Of a stretch of 64,000 bases of DNA, positions 28,328 to 43,242 are shown piece by piece. Source of the stretch: Ecdyonurus torrentis (taxonomy: Eukaryota; Arthropoda; Insecta; Ephemeroptera; Heptageniidae); the NCBI GenBank assembly GCA_949318235.1, contig OX439131.1, positions 26,289,403 to 26,353,402 on the forward strand. The letters are read 5' to 3'. The notes beneath the pieces are model-generated. The model had not been told where the DNA came from, ran no database searches, and saw nothing but the letters and a program-made list of their open reading frames with translations. Made by a program: the position numbers and the translations under genes. Numbering within the stretch: position 1 is the first letter of the stretch; every line of letters starts with the position of its first letter.

Positions 28328-30544
28328 GGCAATGATAGAAAGGAAATAAAAAGAAGCTTTGAAGAACATGAACTTTGGCCTTCTGATGCCCAAAGCATGA
28401 TCTACATGAACTTCGCGCAATCATTATAATTTATATCTTTCTAGAACAAGCACTTCAGTCTATTATCTCTATGCCCTCTGCCATTGCAAAATCATTTGAA
28501 CCTTAACAATATAATGTAATTAATGATTTTATATATTTTATTCAATATAAAAAAAAATTTCAGTCTTACTTTAATAACCTGTAATTAATATTGAAGCTTC
28601 TAATTAAATAAAACTAGCAGAGCGTTATATAATAGAGTAATCAATATTATTGCGTTCTCATTTAAATCACTTTACTAATATGTATGTTTAGTGTGCTATT
28701 ATCTATAAATTAAAATTTAGGCTATTTAATAATTATTTTAGTATACGTATATATATAAAGATGTGCATGTTCACACAGGAACTATTTATAACACTGATGA
28801 TAATTTTTATGATTTCAATATTTTCAATAAAAATTGCAATCGATGTACATTTTCATTTATTATTATGACATCATATATAATACTGATGTCATATCATATA
28901 AAAATTATAGCTTTATTATATAAAAAGAAGCCAGAACCATTTCACTTTATAAGTATATCCATATTATCCATACATAATATTTATGCATTTTATTATAAAT
29001 ATACTATATGATATATCCTAATTTTGTTTCACAAATTGATCAAGTGCAAAATTGTATCAAATTGATTAAAAAAAAAGAAGGGAATAATTAAAGAATGTCA
29101 CGTACAATTCGGTATACTTCATGCTCTTATATATAAAATCAAGTATACTTTATTTATACAGTACATACACGAGTGCATACGTATTTACACTAAAAAGTGA
29201 CGTTTACATGATTCCTATTGATATAATAAATAAATAAAGTAATTGTATCATAAAGTAATAAAAAATATATAATGTATTAAAATTTTCAGGGTACTTTGCT
29301 GAGTATGTCAGTGTTACATTATACTTGATAAAGTTATATATTTTTGCTTGAGTGCACCAAAAGTTGAATACCCGAATACCAAAAACAAAACAAAGGCCTT
29401 TTTTTTCCGCATTGCAATAAGAAGAAGAAGAAGAAGACAGAGAAAAAAAAATACTTATGCCGCTATCGAGACAATACGACGAATTTAGATTGACAACTTT
29501 TTTTTTTCCTTTCATTTTATTATTTTTTTTATTCCCTTCAAATAAAACGTGATTCATGACTGCACCAATTATTTTATTACAAAAAAATCAAATAGAATTT
29601 ATTAAAACGTGTGGGTTAAATTACTTCTTATTGAATAATTTAAAAATTTATATTTTATTTATAAATTATTTATTATAATTATTTTATTAAGATAGTGATA
29701 TTTATCGGATCAAGTAACAAAAAAATATTATTTTATTTATATAAGTACTACTTGAATAAAATTATATAATTACAACACGTATATTAATTATTATTTACTA
29801 AATTAATACGCTAATTAATAAACTAATATATTTATCTATACATAAAAATGCCAATATTAACGTAATGAACTAGAAATATAATATATTAAGTAGTATATAA
29901 TATGTTAGATTTAAATAAGTATAATTAATACTATGATTTGTTATTGCATTTAAATTATAAAAATAAGTATAGGACCCACGCACTAAAATTGTCAGATTAG
30001 AAAAATAATTACATATAATTAATATAAATTACAGTTACAAATAAAATCCATTACATTCAAATACTATATAACTGAGGTACTAATAAATCGTCAATCATAA
30101 TTTTATTCGCATTGTCATTGATACGTATATAGTTTGCTAATTACAATTGATAGACATGTTGCATGGTAACAATCACATATATATATAAAAAATGTTGCTT
30201 GCCTAACACTCCTGATTGTACAGAGCTCTGATGATAACTAAAATTAAAACAGTAATCAATCTACCAGAGATTAAACATTAAAGTTAAAACTAAAATATAT
30301 TAATAATTATGTTCATATTATGTAATCATGCAACTAAAATCTTTGCAATAATTTTTAGACAAAAATATAGTGACATATTATTAATTTTATTTGTGGCAGC
30401 TAAATAAATCTCATTATAAGATACAAATCCATTTCACTAATTTTTCTCTTTTCCTTTATACGAATTGAATTTATTTTTTGTTATTTTTTTTCTTGCAAAT
30501 TTCATGGTCAATGATATTCTTTTTTTTTTTATATGAATATAAAT
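28324..30544. other. AT-rich gene-poor DNA
   Basis: I see nothing beyond short A/T runs and a small (AAG)n patch near 29420-29437. Confidence 0.7.
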
Positions 30545-30855
30545 TTTTGGCAGCGGCGAGGGCGTACATCCGCAGAGCTCCATAACATAACACTGACTTT
30601 GAGGTCGCTAACGGTGTGTCCCCTGGCCTGGTAGGTTTTTCTTGAGATGCTTGACTGGCCTAAAGCACAACCAGCGAGCACCAAGAGATTATATTATGTA
30701 TAAATGTGACGTCACTGGTCCACACAACACGGTTGTTACCTCCTCCTTGCTCATGAACATAGGTTGCGGTCATGCTCAACTCCCTTCACCCAATGATCAG
30801 CTGATAAAAGAAATAATAAAACACTTACATGATGTGCCGCAGCATTTTATATAAA
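30545..30855. promoter_or_regulatory. Complex island with CRE and exon-like signals
   Basis: A GC-richer stretch with the 10-bp palindrome GTGACGTCAC (CRE core 30707-30714). On the plus strand a segment between an acceptor-like TTTTTGGCAG (AG near 30554) and the donor-like CTG|GTAGGT (near 30630) is open in one frame but short and unrecognised. On the minus strand TTTTATCAG and GGAG|GTAACA could bound a small exon. It is best regarded as an enhancer or alternative-exon candidate. Confidence 0.3.
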
Positions 30856-31271
30856 AATAAAAGCCTTCATTCCTATAACAATCAAACGGTTTTTATTATT
30901 GATAAAAAAAATAATAGTAATAAGTAATAACCATACCCTAAATAAAATAGTATTATTATTTTTTAGTTATAATCTGAATTAAAATTGGTTATAAAAATAT
31001 TTACGTAATTATATAGGATTTTTGTATTTGCAATATTATTATAGAAGTAGAAAATGGATTAAAATCGCATCACGTTTATTTATTTTATCTGTATACTTTT
31101 TCTTTATAAGAGAAATTTTATTTCAATTCATATTGTCCTCTTTTACCTATAGGTATACTGTAAGTGACAATATATCTTATAGAAATAATATATATTTATA
31201 TAAAAAGAGTGCCATTTAAATGAAATTGTAAAAGTACAAATCATATCAATCAGCATCAAAAAAGAAATGAA

Positions 31272-31308
<37 letters not shown>

Positions 31309-33590
31309 AATGCAAATGACACAGATACTTTTGTATGACTAATACCTATTAGACTTGAATAATAAATTAGTCTAAATAATAGTTTTTATTACAAACATCA
31401 AAAAAGACATTATTGCTATATGATTATATAAATGTAATCACTGACTGAGTTGTCATGATTTCACATTGTTTTAAATATTTTAAATTTATGCGAGACGTTG
31501 AGAAAAAAAAATTACTTTAAATGATAAAATCTACTTTATATTATACAATAGTACAAAAAAAAAAAACTTTAACAAGTGAATGAAAAAATATATATAATTT
31601 TTAACTCCGCAGGACCAAACGTACTAAATTTAATATTCATCTCCTGCAGATGTAAGAAGAAAAAAAAAAAAAAAAAAAAAAAAACGCAAAGCAAAGCTCA
31701 CTTGTGATGTGATGAGATAGAATTATTAAAGGGCGTGTATACAAGCCACCTGGTTAGCCCTACCTATTTTTATTATACATACATACTTGTTTGACATACT
31801 GACCAAAAGATATATATCAAAAAAAATTAATCGTTATAATTTCTACAGCAAATTACTATATTATACTATGTCCGTTAATTATCTGAAACTCTTGTCATTC
31901 CTTCCCTTTTTGTGCGCAAAAAAAAAAAAAAAAAAAAAAAACTGATTTTTGTTAAAATATTTCATATAGGCATTATCATCTGATCAATAAAATTCTTCAT
32001 ATTTCTAAAACAAAAATTGAATAAATAATACTAATCAATATTCATGAATATCAATTAAAAATAACTTAAAGAATATTAATTTATTTTTATTATTGTTAAT
32101 CCATCTGTATATAGTTGAAACTTATATCCAAATTGAATACTCATTCATTTAATTTGCATATAATAATTCATTTAAAACTCACAGAACGGTTTATTGAATT
32201 ATTTATTACACAAAGTATAAATCAATATGAAATCATCAGAAATATATTAATTAACCCTCAAGATTAAATTTCTCATTAAAGTGTCTTAATTGTTTTGTTT
32301 TTTTATCTCCCTTATACTCAGCCTCCTTTGAGATTTAATAAATTGTAATTTAAATATTATTAAAATTATAAATGACATTCCATTAAAAAAATAAACTTAA
32401 ATTGTAGATTTTGACAACGTAATTTAACAAAATAAAAATCCATTAGTTATTTTCATGTTATATATTTTTTATCACTCATTGAAATATTAATGAAATACAT
32501 GTCAGTGGATGTCAAAAACATATTACATTTCTTTCTTCATTATTAAATACAAATATTTAATAACTATTTTTTCAGATAAATAAATATAAAGCCACATTTA
32601 TACTGAATACAATGTTATACAATTATATATTTTTAAAAGGTGAAAAAAGTGCAATTAAATATATTTATCTTAGAGAGTGCAAAAATATTTGGAAATGAAA
32701 AAAAAAAAGTTGAAAATAACATTAAGATGTTGATTTAGTTGTTCTATGGTATGATTATTTTTCTTCTCCCTTTCTCTCTGGAATGCAACCCACAAAATGA
32801 CAGCTGAATGTACTATACTGTACAACAGGAGAAAAAAAAATACAAATCTGACGTGTTTAAATTTTATATAAAAAAACAAAACAACTCTGTGTACCTTTTT
32901 TGGAACCATCATTGAGATATAAAAGAATTGTATAACCATCCCTAAATAATGTCAATTATTTCATCACGTTAGGTTTAATGATACAAATAGAAATTTATTA
33001 CCTTCTATTATATATGTACAGTACAGTACTGATATATGTAAAAAATTTGCATTATAATATAGATTATAATATTACCGGTGCGTATAAATAAAATTATATG
33101 TATATATATTTTTCATTCTATTAATTATAAAATGCTGTAAATATATAATAATTTATGCATTTAGTGCAGCACATATACCTATATTATTTTGAAGAAATAT
33201 ATATACGCAATATCAATTCCCGTTTGTAACAGTAATACATATAAATATATATTATATCATATATTATATAATTTAAACAGACATATTATCTGATTCATTC
33301 TTTAACAGTTTTAAAAATAAAGTTTCTTCAATAGCGTAACAATCTTATATAATATAAGGTTATTAAAATATATGAATTAATTATTCTGTGCGTTATTATT
33401 GTATGAATTTAAATAGTGCATCAAAACACCGATATTAAAACAAAAGCTGAAGATTTTTAATGACGATAGCATCAATAACAATGAGTTAAATTATATAGTA
33501 TGTAATTATGAATTAGAGGGGACAGTCATTCATCATAAAATATTAATACTAGTATTTACTATTTAATTTAGAATCAAACAACGTATATTT
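30856..33590. other. AT-rich gene-poor DNA
   Basis: Holds A homopolymers at about 31275-31306, 31661-31684 and 31919-31940. No gene was recognised. Confidence 0.7.
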
Positions 33591-33714
33591 ATCTATGTGT
33601 CTGGCGAGAAGAATAGGTGAAAAGAAAAAAGAAAATCAAAGACTACCGTCAATAAAAGAGCCGATAGCATAATATTATATGGATATATAGGAAAGATATT
33701 AAAGAAAGACACCG

Positions 33715-33920
33715 ACTTTTCACGTACATTGTATAGTATCTCATGCATGTCCCTAACGATCAAAGTCACGTGACTTGACGTACTCATCAATGTAATAATT
33801 ATTTTATATTTATATCCGTTAGCGCGTGTGCCGTGTTATATAGAGGTTTGGAGCGTGACTCCCCCGCGCGCTTCACCACACGTCACCTATAAGGGTGCAT
33901 CTGCCCAGCTGATTTTATTA
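33715..33920. promoter_or_regulatory. Complex island with a CACGTG palindrome
   Basis: Contains AAGTCACGTGACTT at 33763-33776, a perfect 14-bp palindrome whose core GTCACGTGAC is the known MITF/TFE-type bHLH-zip site. A GC-rich patch (CCCCCGCGCGC near 33860) and CAGCTG follow. There is no coding frame. Enhancer or promoter function is inference. Confidence 0.4.
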
Positions 33921-34479
33921 TTTGATAGTACGCATTGATGCACACATACTTGCATATAATTATATTGTAACCGTCATGTAGTCACCTGTTTCTATAGAGC
34001 ACATGTAGAGGGTATTTAAATTTCAGAACTCATATACGTAACTGATTTTGACATCATTTTAAATATTTAAAAGGAAGATATTAAAATTAAGCGTTTCGAT
34101 AAAAATTTCAAAAAAAATATCATCTTTCCTTTTGAAAATTGCTTCAAATGTAGATCATATACAAAAATTAAACCGCAAATATTTATGATAATTTTTTTTT
34201 TTTCGTCACATCCTCGTAAAACCGAGGAAGGACTGTATAATAATCATTAAAATTAAGCAAATATTAAGATAATAAAATTCTAATTTTCTTCCTTTATGCT
34301 GTTATTTTCACATCATACTTCAGAAATCTGCGTACATTATATTTTAAAAAAGTGCTGCTTATTAATATATTTTATAATTGAAATAAAATATGATTTATTG
34401 TTTAAGTTTTGATAGATAATAGATAGAAAACAAACAATATAATATATGAAAATATTGTCATGCAAAAAAAAAAATATAT

Positions 34480-34830
34480 ATAGTGGGCTAATCCGGAGGT
34501 GTTGTTTGTTAAAAAAAAAATGTAGACGATAATCACTTTAAAAGTTGTATACAGAAATCATCACACCTAAGATTGTGGTCCAACACAGCATCTTTACCGC
34601 CTCTCATATTATGATCTTTCTCTCCTCCTCTGTCTGTTCATGGGGCTTGTTCAGTTGTTAGGTCGCGTCGTAGAGAGTATTTTATATTTTATAATATAAT
34701 ACAGAGCATGCAAAGTGAGAAAGCGGGGGCGAAAACTGCTTTGCTTGCAACGTTCACACCTTTGCCCCAAGGTGTAACTATAAAGCAAGGACGACATACC
34801 ATCTAGATTTAGATTATAAATAACTACAAA
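34480..34830. promoter_or_regulatory. Complex island with inverted T-box-like half sites
   Basis: TCACACCT at 34754-34761 and AGGTGTAA at 34770-34777 face each other with 8 bp between. The first is a perfect T-box half site and the second matches seven of eight bases. The surrounding 300 bp are less AT-rich than average. A minus-strand frame of 64 codons crosses it but shows no domain. Confidence 0.3.
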
Positions 34831-36979
34831 AATAATACTAATCATGAATTAAGGAAACTAAAATGTTTTAGGAAAGGAAGTCCAAATTAATTAAACAAAA
34901 TACTGCTCTTTTAATATAAATAAAAATGTTTAGCATCCGTTCCATGCTTAGGGGCACCCACAAAATTAATCACACTAAAAATCTTAATAAAAAGTGGGAG
35001 GAAATTACTTGTAACCAAAATTATAATATATAATTTAATATTTAAAAAGTAAATATTGCTATATCGCACGCAACATTTTATATAATATAAAAATCACATT
35101 GAAAATAATTTATTGACCAATTTAAATAAAATGCAATAAATTTATCAGATCAACATTAAAATTAAGTTATATTTTGTTATTGTTTTACTATATATAAATA
35201 ACAATAAGAAAAATAAGATTTAGCTTTATAGACAACACTTTTTACATATATTAATTTTCTATAATGTTAATTTAATCGAGTTGAAAACATAATATATATA
35301 TATTTTTTTGATATATCAACAAAGCGTAGCAAATTTTTGTGGGCAAGTAGTAGCTATTCATCAGATTGCCGAACATTTCTGGTGATCATTAAATGAGCAT
35401 CAAGGTCGGTGTTTTCTTATGATCATAATAATATATAAGAGAACCGCGCCCCAGCCAAACGACTAGCTTAAACTTATATCAATATCGTAAGCGTAACACA
35501 CACCTGCCTTGCAAAGATCTATAGTCTAAACACAAACATTGAAGAAAAAAAAACGTTGCTAATATCCGCCAATGTTTGCCTTCATTTCGTACAAATATCA
35601 ATAACTTCTTCCTACTATATATATATAGTGACGTTTATTTTACCAACTACACAAATATTTATAGATGATTTGACCTTCTCCAATATCATTGAACCAAATG
35701 ATTATTAAAATTTGGTATATAGAAAATACATCTACAATAAATATATTTGCATATTTATTAAATTTCAAGTTAAAATTTTTTTTATATAAGGTTCATGCTC
35801 GATTAAATAAAATGTTATACACACAATAATACTTGAAAAAGAAAAGGGCGTATAGGGCTAAACAATAATGTATGCTTATATAATTCTTTTCATGTACATT
35901 TTTTTTTAAAGGAAGCACACCCCTTTTTATATTATTATATTATTTGCTCCCCCATTTCTCTTTTTAACAAAAATAGTCCATGTATTTATTAATAAAAAGA
36001 AAAGGAAGCTGATATTATAGCAAAAATGTAATAATTGTTGTTATTGTTATAAGGTTTTTAAAAGGTAACAAAAGGTTAAATCTATATTGTGAACTCTATT
36101 GTTTACAACAATTGTTTAACTATATAACGACTAAAAACCTGTATTTAACAACTGAAGTGCATATATCAGTTAAACTTTATATAAATAATAAAATGCATTA
36201 GTGCGGAATATAGAAGCAGTCACGCATTTTGTTTTTATTTAATAAAACAAAAGTTGTAATTATATCAAATACACGCATGTACTTTAGCAAATTAGAAACA
36301 AAAAAAAAATGTTATGAAATTTAATATAATAACCCAGAATATTTAACAACTATATATAGGGGTATAAGCATCAAGGTTAATTTTATTAAAAAACAAGTTC
36401 CATTGTATACTGAAAAAAATTTATTGACTAGCTAAATTTTCATGTATATGTTAATTTTCCAATTCTATATAATTTAAATTAAATTTGATTTTGTTTACTT
36501 TTTTTATTTTGAAAACTTCTTGTGGATGTCTTTTATTTAATGAATACCGGCTAATATAAAAACAACCTCCATAAAAAAAAAAAAAAAAAAAAAAAAGAGC
36601 GACAAAATGCTTTCATGTTTGGGAAGTATAATTAGATTCTATATAATGATATCATTTTGCAGATAGATGATGTATACTGTACTGTGATTTTCTCATAATA
36701 TAATTTTTCAAACTCATAATTATTATTTAAAATTTAATATTATTTTTATTCTGGTTTCTAAGAAATTTCTCCTTCAAAAACCACATATGAATATATTCAT
36801 CTATTATACAACATTAAGTTGGTATAATAATAATAAAGTTCCCATATATAATTATTATGGATATTCTCATCAGACCAGACCAGACATCATGAAATAATAA
36901 TATTACCACATTTGAATTATTGAAATTTATCTGAAAATTGAAAAAAAAAGTTATTATTAGCTTATAACGAAGTGAAAAG

Positions 36980-36980
<1 letters not shown>
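34831..36980. other. AT-rich gene-poor DNA
   Basis: A weak GC-richer patch lies at about 35390-35520. An A homopolymer is at about 36572-36596. No gene was recognised. Confidence 0.65.

Positions 36981-36982
<2 letters not shown>

Positions 36983-37063
<81 letters not shown>
36983..37063. repeat. (TA)n microsatellite
   Basis: A pure TA tract of about 81 bp. Confidence 0.97.
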
Positions 37064-37066
<3 letters not shown>

Positions 37067-37144
37067 TGTCTGAGCTAAGGAATCTTCACTTTATGTATAT
37101 TCACTTCAATAAGCAGATAAGTGCAATTAGAGTTATAAGTACAT

Positions 37145-37245
37145 GCAAGTAATGCAGTACATGCATGTAATACATATGGCTAACGATGCACATATCTCCT
37201 TCAGTAATGCAGCAATGCTCTAATGCAGTAATGCAATGTTCAGTA

Positions 37246-37283
<38 letters not shown>
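37145..37283. repeat. Degenerate AGTAATGC minisatellite followed by T homopolymer
   Basis: The octamer AGTAATGC occurs near 37148, 37203, 37227 and 37242, with variants CAATGC and CTAATGCAG in between, over about 105 bp. A run of about 33 T follows (37251-37283). Confidence 0.7.
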
Positions 37284-37284
<1 letters not shown>

Positions 37285-39840
37285 TTAAAATAATTTGCAA
37301 TTACAATACCTTTTTACATTTAATTTTCATATTTGCATTTAGAACAAAACACACGTAATAAATAATAATGTACGCATAAAGTTAATTTAAAAAAAAAGAA
37401 GCGTAATTATTATACAGAATTTAAAAAAAAAAGTTCACAAAACGATTAGAATAGTAAAATGTAAAAAAGATGAAGTATACATAAAGATAATTGCTTCTTA
37501 AATAAATACCCATAAAAATAATAATAATTATAAAAAAAGTATATATTTATATTACATAAAAAAGTTATAGCACTAGACTTGTGTGATAATTGGCGTCGAA
37601 TGGAAAAAAAATTGTGTGAATCCTCCAAATTTTTATATAATGAGAAAGTATAATTTTCTCATAACCAAAAGTATTGTACTTTTTAAATACAGTATACAAT
37701 TCCTGTTTCATATAACAATACTAATAACTAAATATAAAAACCAAGAAGTTTTTTTAACTTATTATTTTTGTTTTTTAAAGAAAAATAATAAGTAACTTCC
37801 ATAATATGTGCGTGTGTGAATAGAAATGGAAAGCTTATTATATTATTTTTGCTTTTTGGACATAAAAATTGAATGGCTTGAAGGTGTTAATAGTTATATA
37901 TACGTGTGAGAGTGAATGATATACTGAATGCCATCTGTTCTAAACAGAAAATAATCTTTAAAGGTAGTTCCCTATTTAAAAATGCAGATTTCAAATTAAT
38001 ATTGCTTAATCATAAAATATATAATATTAATGAACTTCGAACACGCTACTGAAATTTATCAAGAGACTGTTTTATATACTTCAATTTTATAATTAATTTT
38101 ATAACAATAGTAAATTATATATTATTCTCAATCATTGTCTTTCTATATATCATATAATAATAAGAGATTTTTTTCTTAAGATTAAAATATACTTTTATGT
38201 ATTATATGAATGATTTAAATACAACAATATGATATTAAAGTATAGTTATGAAGTTTCACTACGTATTAAGTTACACCTGTCTATATATTATAATCTTATG
38301 TTTCATTAACATACCAATCAATTGGGAAATTTTGTATCCATAAACAGTCAAATGTGCCAATTTATCCTCTTTAAAAGAAGTTAAAGCCTTTCTACGAGGT
38401 CACGTATTGCGGCATTAAAATGTTATAAAACTTGAAATTTTGTTAATCTCTTGTTTCTTTTTATATATTTTACTCCATCAGGTATTATAGTATTTGAATT
38501 TAAATAATTTTTAAAAGTGGCCATAATTTATAAATCCATGCAGATTTGCTTTCTACAGTATAGTATCTTTATTAACACCAAAAGAGAATGACTCACTTGG
38601 TTTCTACAGCTTATTGAATCTATATACAATATTAAAGTGTCACCAATAATCGGACAGAACCAATTTTTAACAAGGCTTTTGTTATACATATTATTATATA
38701 AATTACACTTGAAAAAATAAGAGAGCATAATAAATCCGGGTCCAGGTCCGGTAATTGGGGTATTTAAAAATCACCATAAGGTTACATGTATATTTAATTT
38801 TAAACCTTGAATGTCCGGTGATCGGTGTCACAGTATATAACAGATATGATCCCATGCAAAGAAAAAAACTAAAGATATTATGTTATTGAGCTGCGCAAAA
38901 AGCTCATAATTACTGCAATAAATGTGATCATATAAACTATATGCAATCAAGGCAAAATATATATATATATATTTTTTTTTTAATATATGTCTAATAAATT
39001 GTATTGGAAAAAATTCTACTATATACAATAATCAATCATTAATAAAAACAATAAAAAATAATAGAAGAAAATTATATCTATAATGACGTAATTTTGTTCT
39101 AATATTTTGACAAGACACCGTTTGTAATATCGCCCACTAATATGTAACTTTAGATTTAGTACAGGGAGAGAAAACATAAAATAGGTGGGACTTTCAAAAA
39201 AATTAAAACCATGGTGAATTTATTGGCGTAAATGTAGGAGTTTAACATGATGTCGTTTATATTAAATGAAGTCTCTTTTTTAACTATATTATTACCTTGA
39301 TATTATTACTCTATAGCTTTTTATATGATTCATTTATATTTTTATTACATTTTTTTTATATTATATATATACTGTATAAGAAAATCTTTGATTTAAATTA
39401 CATACGATGGTTATTTAAGTGGACTAGTTTAATAATATTAAGTAACACCTATACATAAATTAAAAATATCTTAATTTAACGATTGATTGGTGTAATAAAA
39501 AAAATAAAAAGTTTAATATTGAAATATTATTTTTGTATTGAATGGACGCAAATTTTCTTGTCTTGCTTGTGAAGTTCAGCTTCAATACATTCAAATTAAG
39601 AAAATAGAGCTTGCACTTTTCTGTTTGTTTGATAATTGAGCAATTAAAATTGCAATACATTTCATTTTACGAGCTATATACATTATTTCTGTGTATGATG
39701 CTGCAACATGGAATATAAATATACTAAAAATTATACTCCAATTAAAATACATTTAAGGCATATTCACATGCTATATAAGTAAACAAACATGACTGGCAAA
39801 TTTTAATTCTACGCAAAATTTTGATCTAGATCAGGCAAAA

Positions 39841-39845
<5 letters not shown>

Positions 39846-39887
<42 letters not shown>

Positions 39888-39939
39888 GTCACTTAAAGTT
39901 TTAAATAATTTTTTATCTTTTAAAATTTAGTCACTAACG

Positions 39940-40016
<77 letters not shown>
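39846..40016. repeat. Paired (CT)n and (TA)n microsatellites
   Basis: (CT)n at 39846-39884 and (TA)n at 39942-40016 are separated by about 57 bp of ordinary AT-rich DNA. Confidence 0.95.
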
Positions 40017-40018
<2 letters not shown>

Positions 40019-42870
40019 TATTATAAAAAAAAAACGAAATTCCGGTACAATCATCGGTTATTTTCTGTTTGTCTGCCCGATTTTTGGTTATAAATGGTAT
40101 AAAAGACGAAACAATAAAAGTAAGCAAAAGGGGATTTTATGTCCTGACTTTTCATATGCATCAGAGGTTCATCAGAGGGTTTAAAATTTAAGGATTTCAA
40201 AAACTGTAAAAATACTTCCAATGATCAAAATTTTCTTGAGAAAATAAAACAATTGACTCCAAATTTTATTTTAAAAAGTATTATTTAAAATTATTATTTT
40301 AACGATAATTTTTTCCTTCTTTTTTTTTAAAGTAAAAAAAAAATAAATCAAATTTTATACATTTTATGCATAATATTGATTAATAAATACATCAGAGAGG
40401 ATCGTGCATATATCACAATCAAGTCGAGTTTTTATTTTTAGTTACTATATAAAAACTTCTTCCAGATAATATAATGGCATTTAAATGTAACATACTGTAA
40501 TTAAATTATTTGAACTATATAGTATTTATGATATCTTAATACCAATATGAAATAAAATATTATGATTGCTATCATTGTTCATATAATGATAAAGTTATAT
40601 TGCATGGTTACATATTATATACATCATAAAATATATAACTCATAAAGTTTGCAATGTTATGCTAATGTTATTACTTGCATTATGTGAAAGATATAAATTT
40701 ATTTTATAAATATATAATTTACAAGTGTGCTTCAAATTTATTGTTCAATAAGTTTTTAAACAAAAAAAGAAAGAAAAAATTTCATATACACACTTCATAT
40801 ATTTAAAAAAAAAAGAAGTGAAAATTAAGAATTTAATAAAATTAACATAAACCTCTCATTGTTATTGTATATTACATACTGAAAGATGTGAATATCAGCT
40901 TACAAAATCACTTGTTTTATAATTGGTCTCCTAATTTAAATTAATTGCAATTAGTTGGTGATATAATTATTATTATAAGGTAGTAAGTAACGAGGTAGTT
41001 TCCCATAGAAAATATATTTTTAAAATGTGAATTATGTCAGTATATTAATATGTGTGCTAATGAATGCATTTGTTTTCATATATAAAAATTAAACGTCAAA
41101 ATAAATTTTACTTTTTTTTATTTTTATTATGGCATAACAACAATTTTGTGGGAAACGTATATGATAATTTGAATTTAAAATGGAAAGTTACAACAATAAT
41201 AATGAAAATTGTACTCGTATATGAGTCTAAAAGTATAAATATTTTAGTTGGTGTCAGTTTTCAAAGTAATATAATAGTAATAATATTGTGCTTTTTTTAA
41301 AAAAAAAAACTTAAAAAAAATTACTACAGGAAATGCGTTGTAAAAATATTATATTTAAAAACGAATTAATGTTTCATTTTATACAAAAAAAGAAGTTATA
41401 AAATGAAATAAAAGGATGGTCTGTATAAAATGAACGTCCATAACTTTTTGTCGTTTGAATGAAATTTAAAATTACGATGTGCACGACAAAATATAGAGGA
41501 GAGGACGTTCGCTGTGGAAAGTGAATGTGTCGTGAGACGTGATGCTTTCTCCGGAATTTAAAATATAAAGACGACATATAGTGTAGCAAATAAACAGCGA
41601 GCGAGCGAGAGAGAGAGAGATCTTTTCTGCAGTTATATATAAGCAAAGTCACATAATCGTTCCCGCGGCATTGTTTCTAAATTTTAATGTTTGCATCATC
41701 AAAATAATTATTTTAAATTTGTCGTCTCTCTTCCTTATATCACATATTAGAACCTTTTTCATATTGTACAATTGCTGTAATGCACTTTTTTTTTAATAAT
41801 GTATGACATTTTTTTTTTTTTTTTTTAATTTCGTAATAGCATTCAAAGTATCTGTAACTTAATTCTCTTCCCTTTTATTTAATATTATTAACTCTCACTT
41901 TGCATAATATGCCCTTTAAATTTTAAACCCTCAAAAGTAAACCCTTTTATATAATATTTTGATTATTATCTATATAAAAAAAAACTTCTAAAATTGTAAG
42001 CAATTAAGTAAAGAAAAAAAAAATAATGCCACATGTTTATTTCAATAAAAAAAAAATTAATAACCGTTTCTGCATCTGGTTACGTTTTTATCTGGCAATC
42101 GAAAGTACTTTAAATAAATGGAATATATCTTTAATATCTTTTATGCTCCTTTGCTTTATAAATTTGAGAAATATGTAGCTCAATACCCACCCTAATAGCT
42201 ATGCGCGTGGTCAAAAAAAGAAGAAGAAGAAGAAGAAGAGAGAGAGAGAGAGAGAAAAGAATCTCAAAGAAAAGTTTTATTGAAATATTTAAATCAAAAC
42301 TTTTAAAAAACTGGTTTTGAATTGGAAAGAGTATTATTATAAGAGAAAATTATTTCTTGTCATATAAATGTAAGTAAAAATATAAACATTGACACAAAAC
42401 GACAAAGAAGTTTAACACTTCAATCTCAATTATCCAGTAGTATGATAAACCATTAACAACAATCAAATTACAAATTAAATATTATGTAATTAGCACCAGT
42501 ATACCTCAATTCTGTCAACGATATAATATTTAAAGAATATAATATATTTGTTTGCAGGGTGGATACCTTTTTAATTCATCGTTTATTTTACACCTACGTT
42601 ACATATTTTATTATAATATTAAACAATAACTTTAAGAAGTGTTTGTTAAAATAATCCTTTCGTGTATCATATTTATATAATATAGAATAATTAAAAATAT
42701 ATATATTTACATTTTGAACAGAATATTATAATTTACTATACAAAACAAAAAGTTATTTTTAAAAATTAAGTACTATGTAATTATGTACTTAACAATGAGA
42801 TACAATGTATGATAATATAAATATTTAGCTATATTATTAGTCAATTAATTATTCTTTCTTAAGAATCAGT

Positions 42871-42871
<1 letters not shown>

Positions 42872-42936
<65 letters not shown>
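42872..42936. repeat. (TA)n microsatellite
   Basis: A pure TA tract of about 65 bp. Confidence 0.96.
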
Positions 42937-42939
<3 letters not shown>

Positions 42940-43242
42940 CCCAGGCAGTTCGTAGTAACAAGGAGTTGGTCTTGTCAGAATTTTATTTACAATTTACTTA
43001 TATAAATATATATAATGATAGGTATCGCCGTATCGGAATAGGTCGGTAAGGTTCCGTAAAACAAAAAGCAAGAAAAAAATCTTTAAAGCCATAGACCACA
43101 GAAAACAACATGACATGTGCTTTTTAATGAATAAACTCAAAATGGGATCTTTAAAACTGATGACAATTTTTTACCAGAATGCTAATCTAGCCCTACGAGA
43201 AAGAGAGAAAATACTGTAAAGTATGCAATTTGCGTGACGATT

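Larger units (their letters stand above)
37284..43000. other. AT-rich gene-poor DNA with microsatellites
   Basis: Contains (CT)n at 39846-39884, (TA)n at 39942-40016, mixed (AAG)n/(AG)n at about 42221-42255 and (TA)n at 42872-42936. No gene was recognised. Confidence 0.7.
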
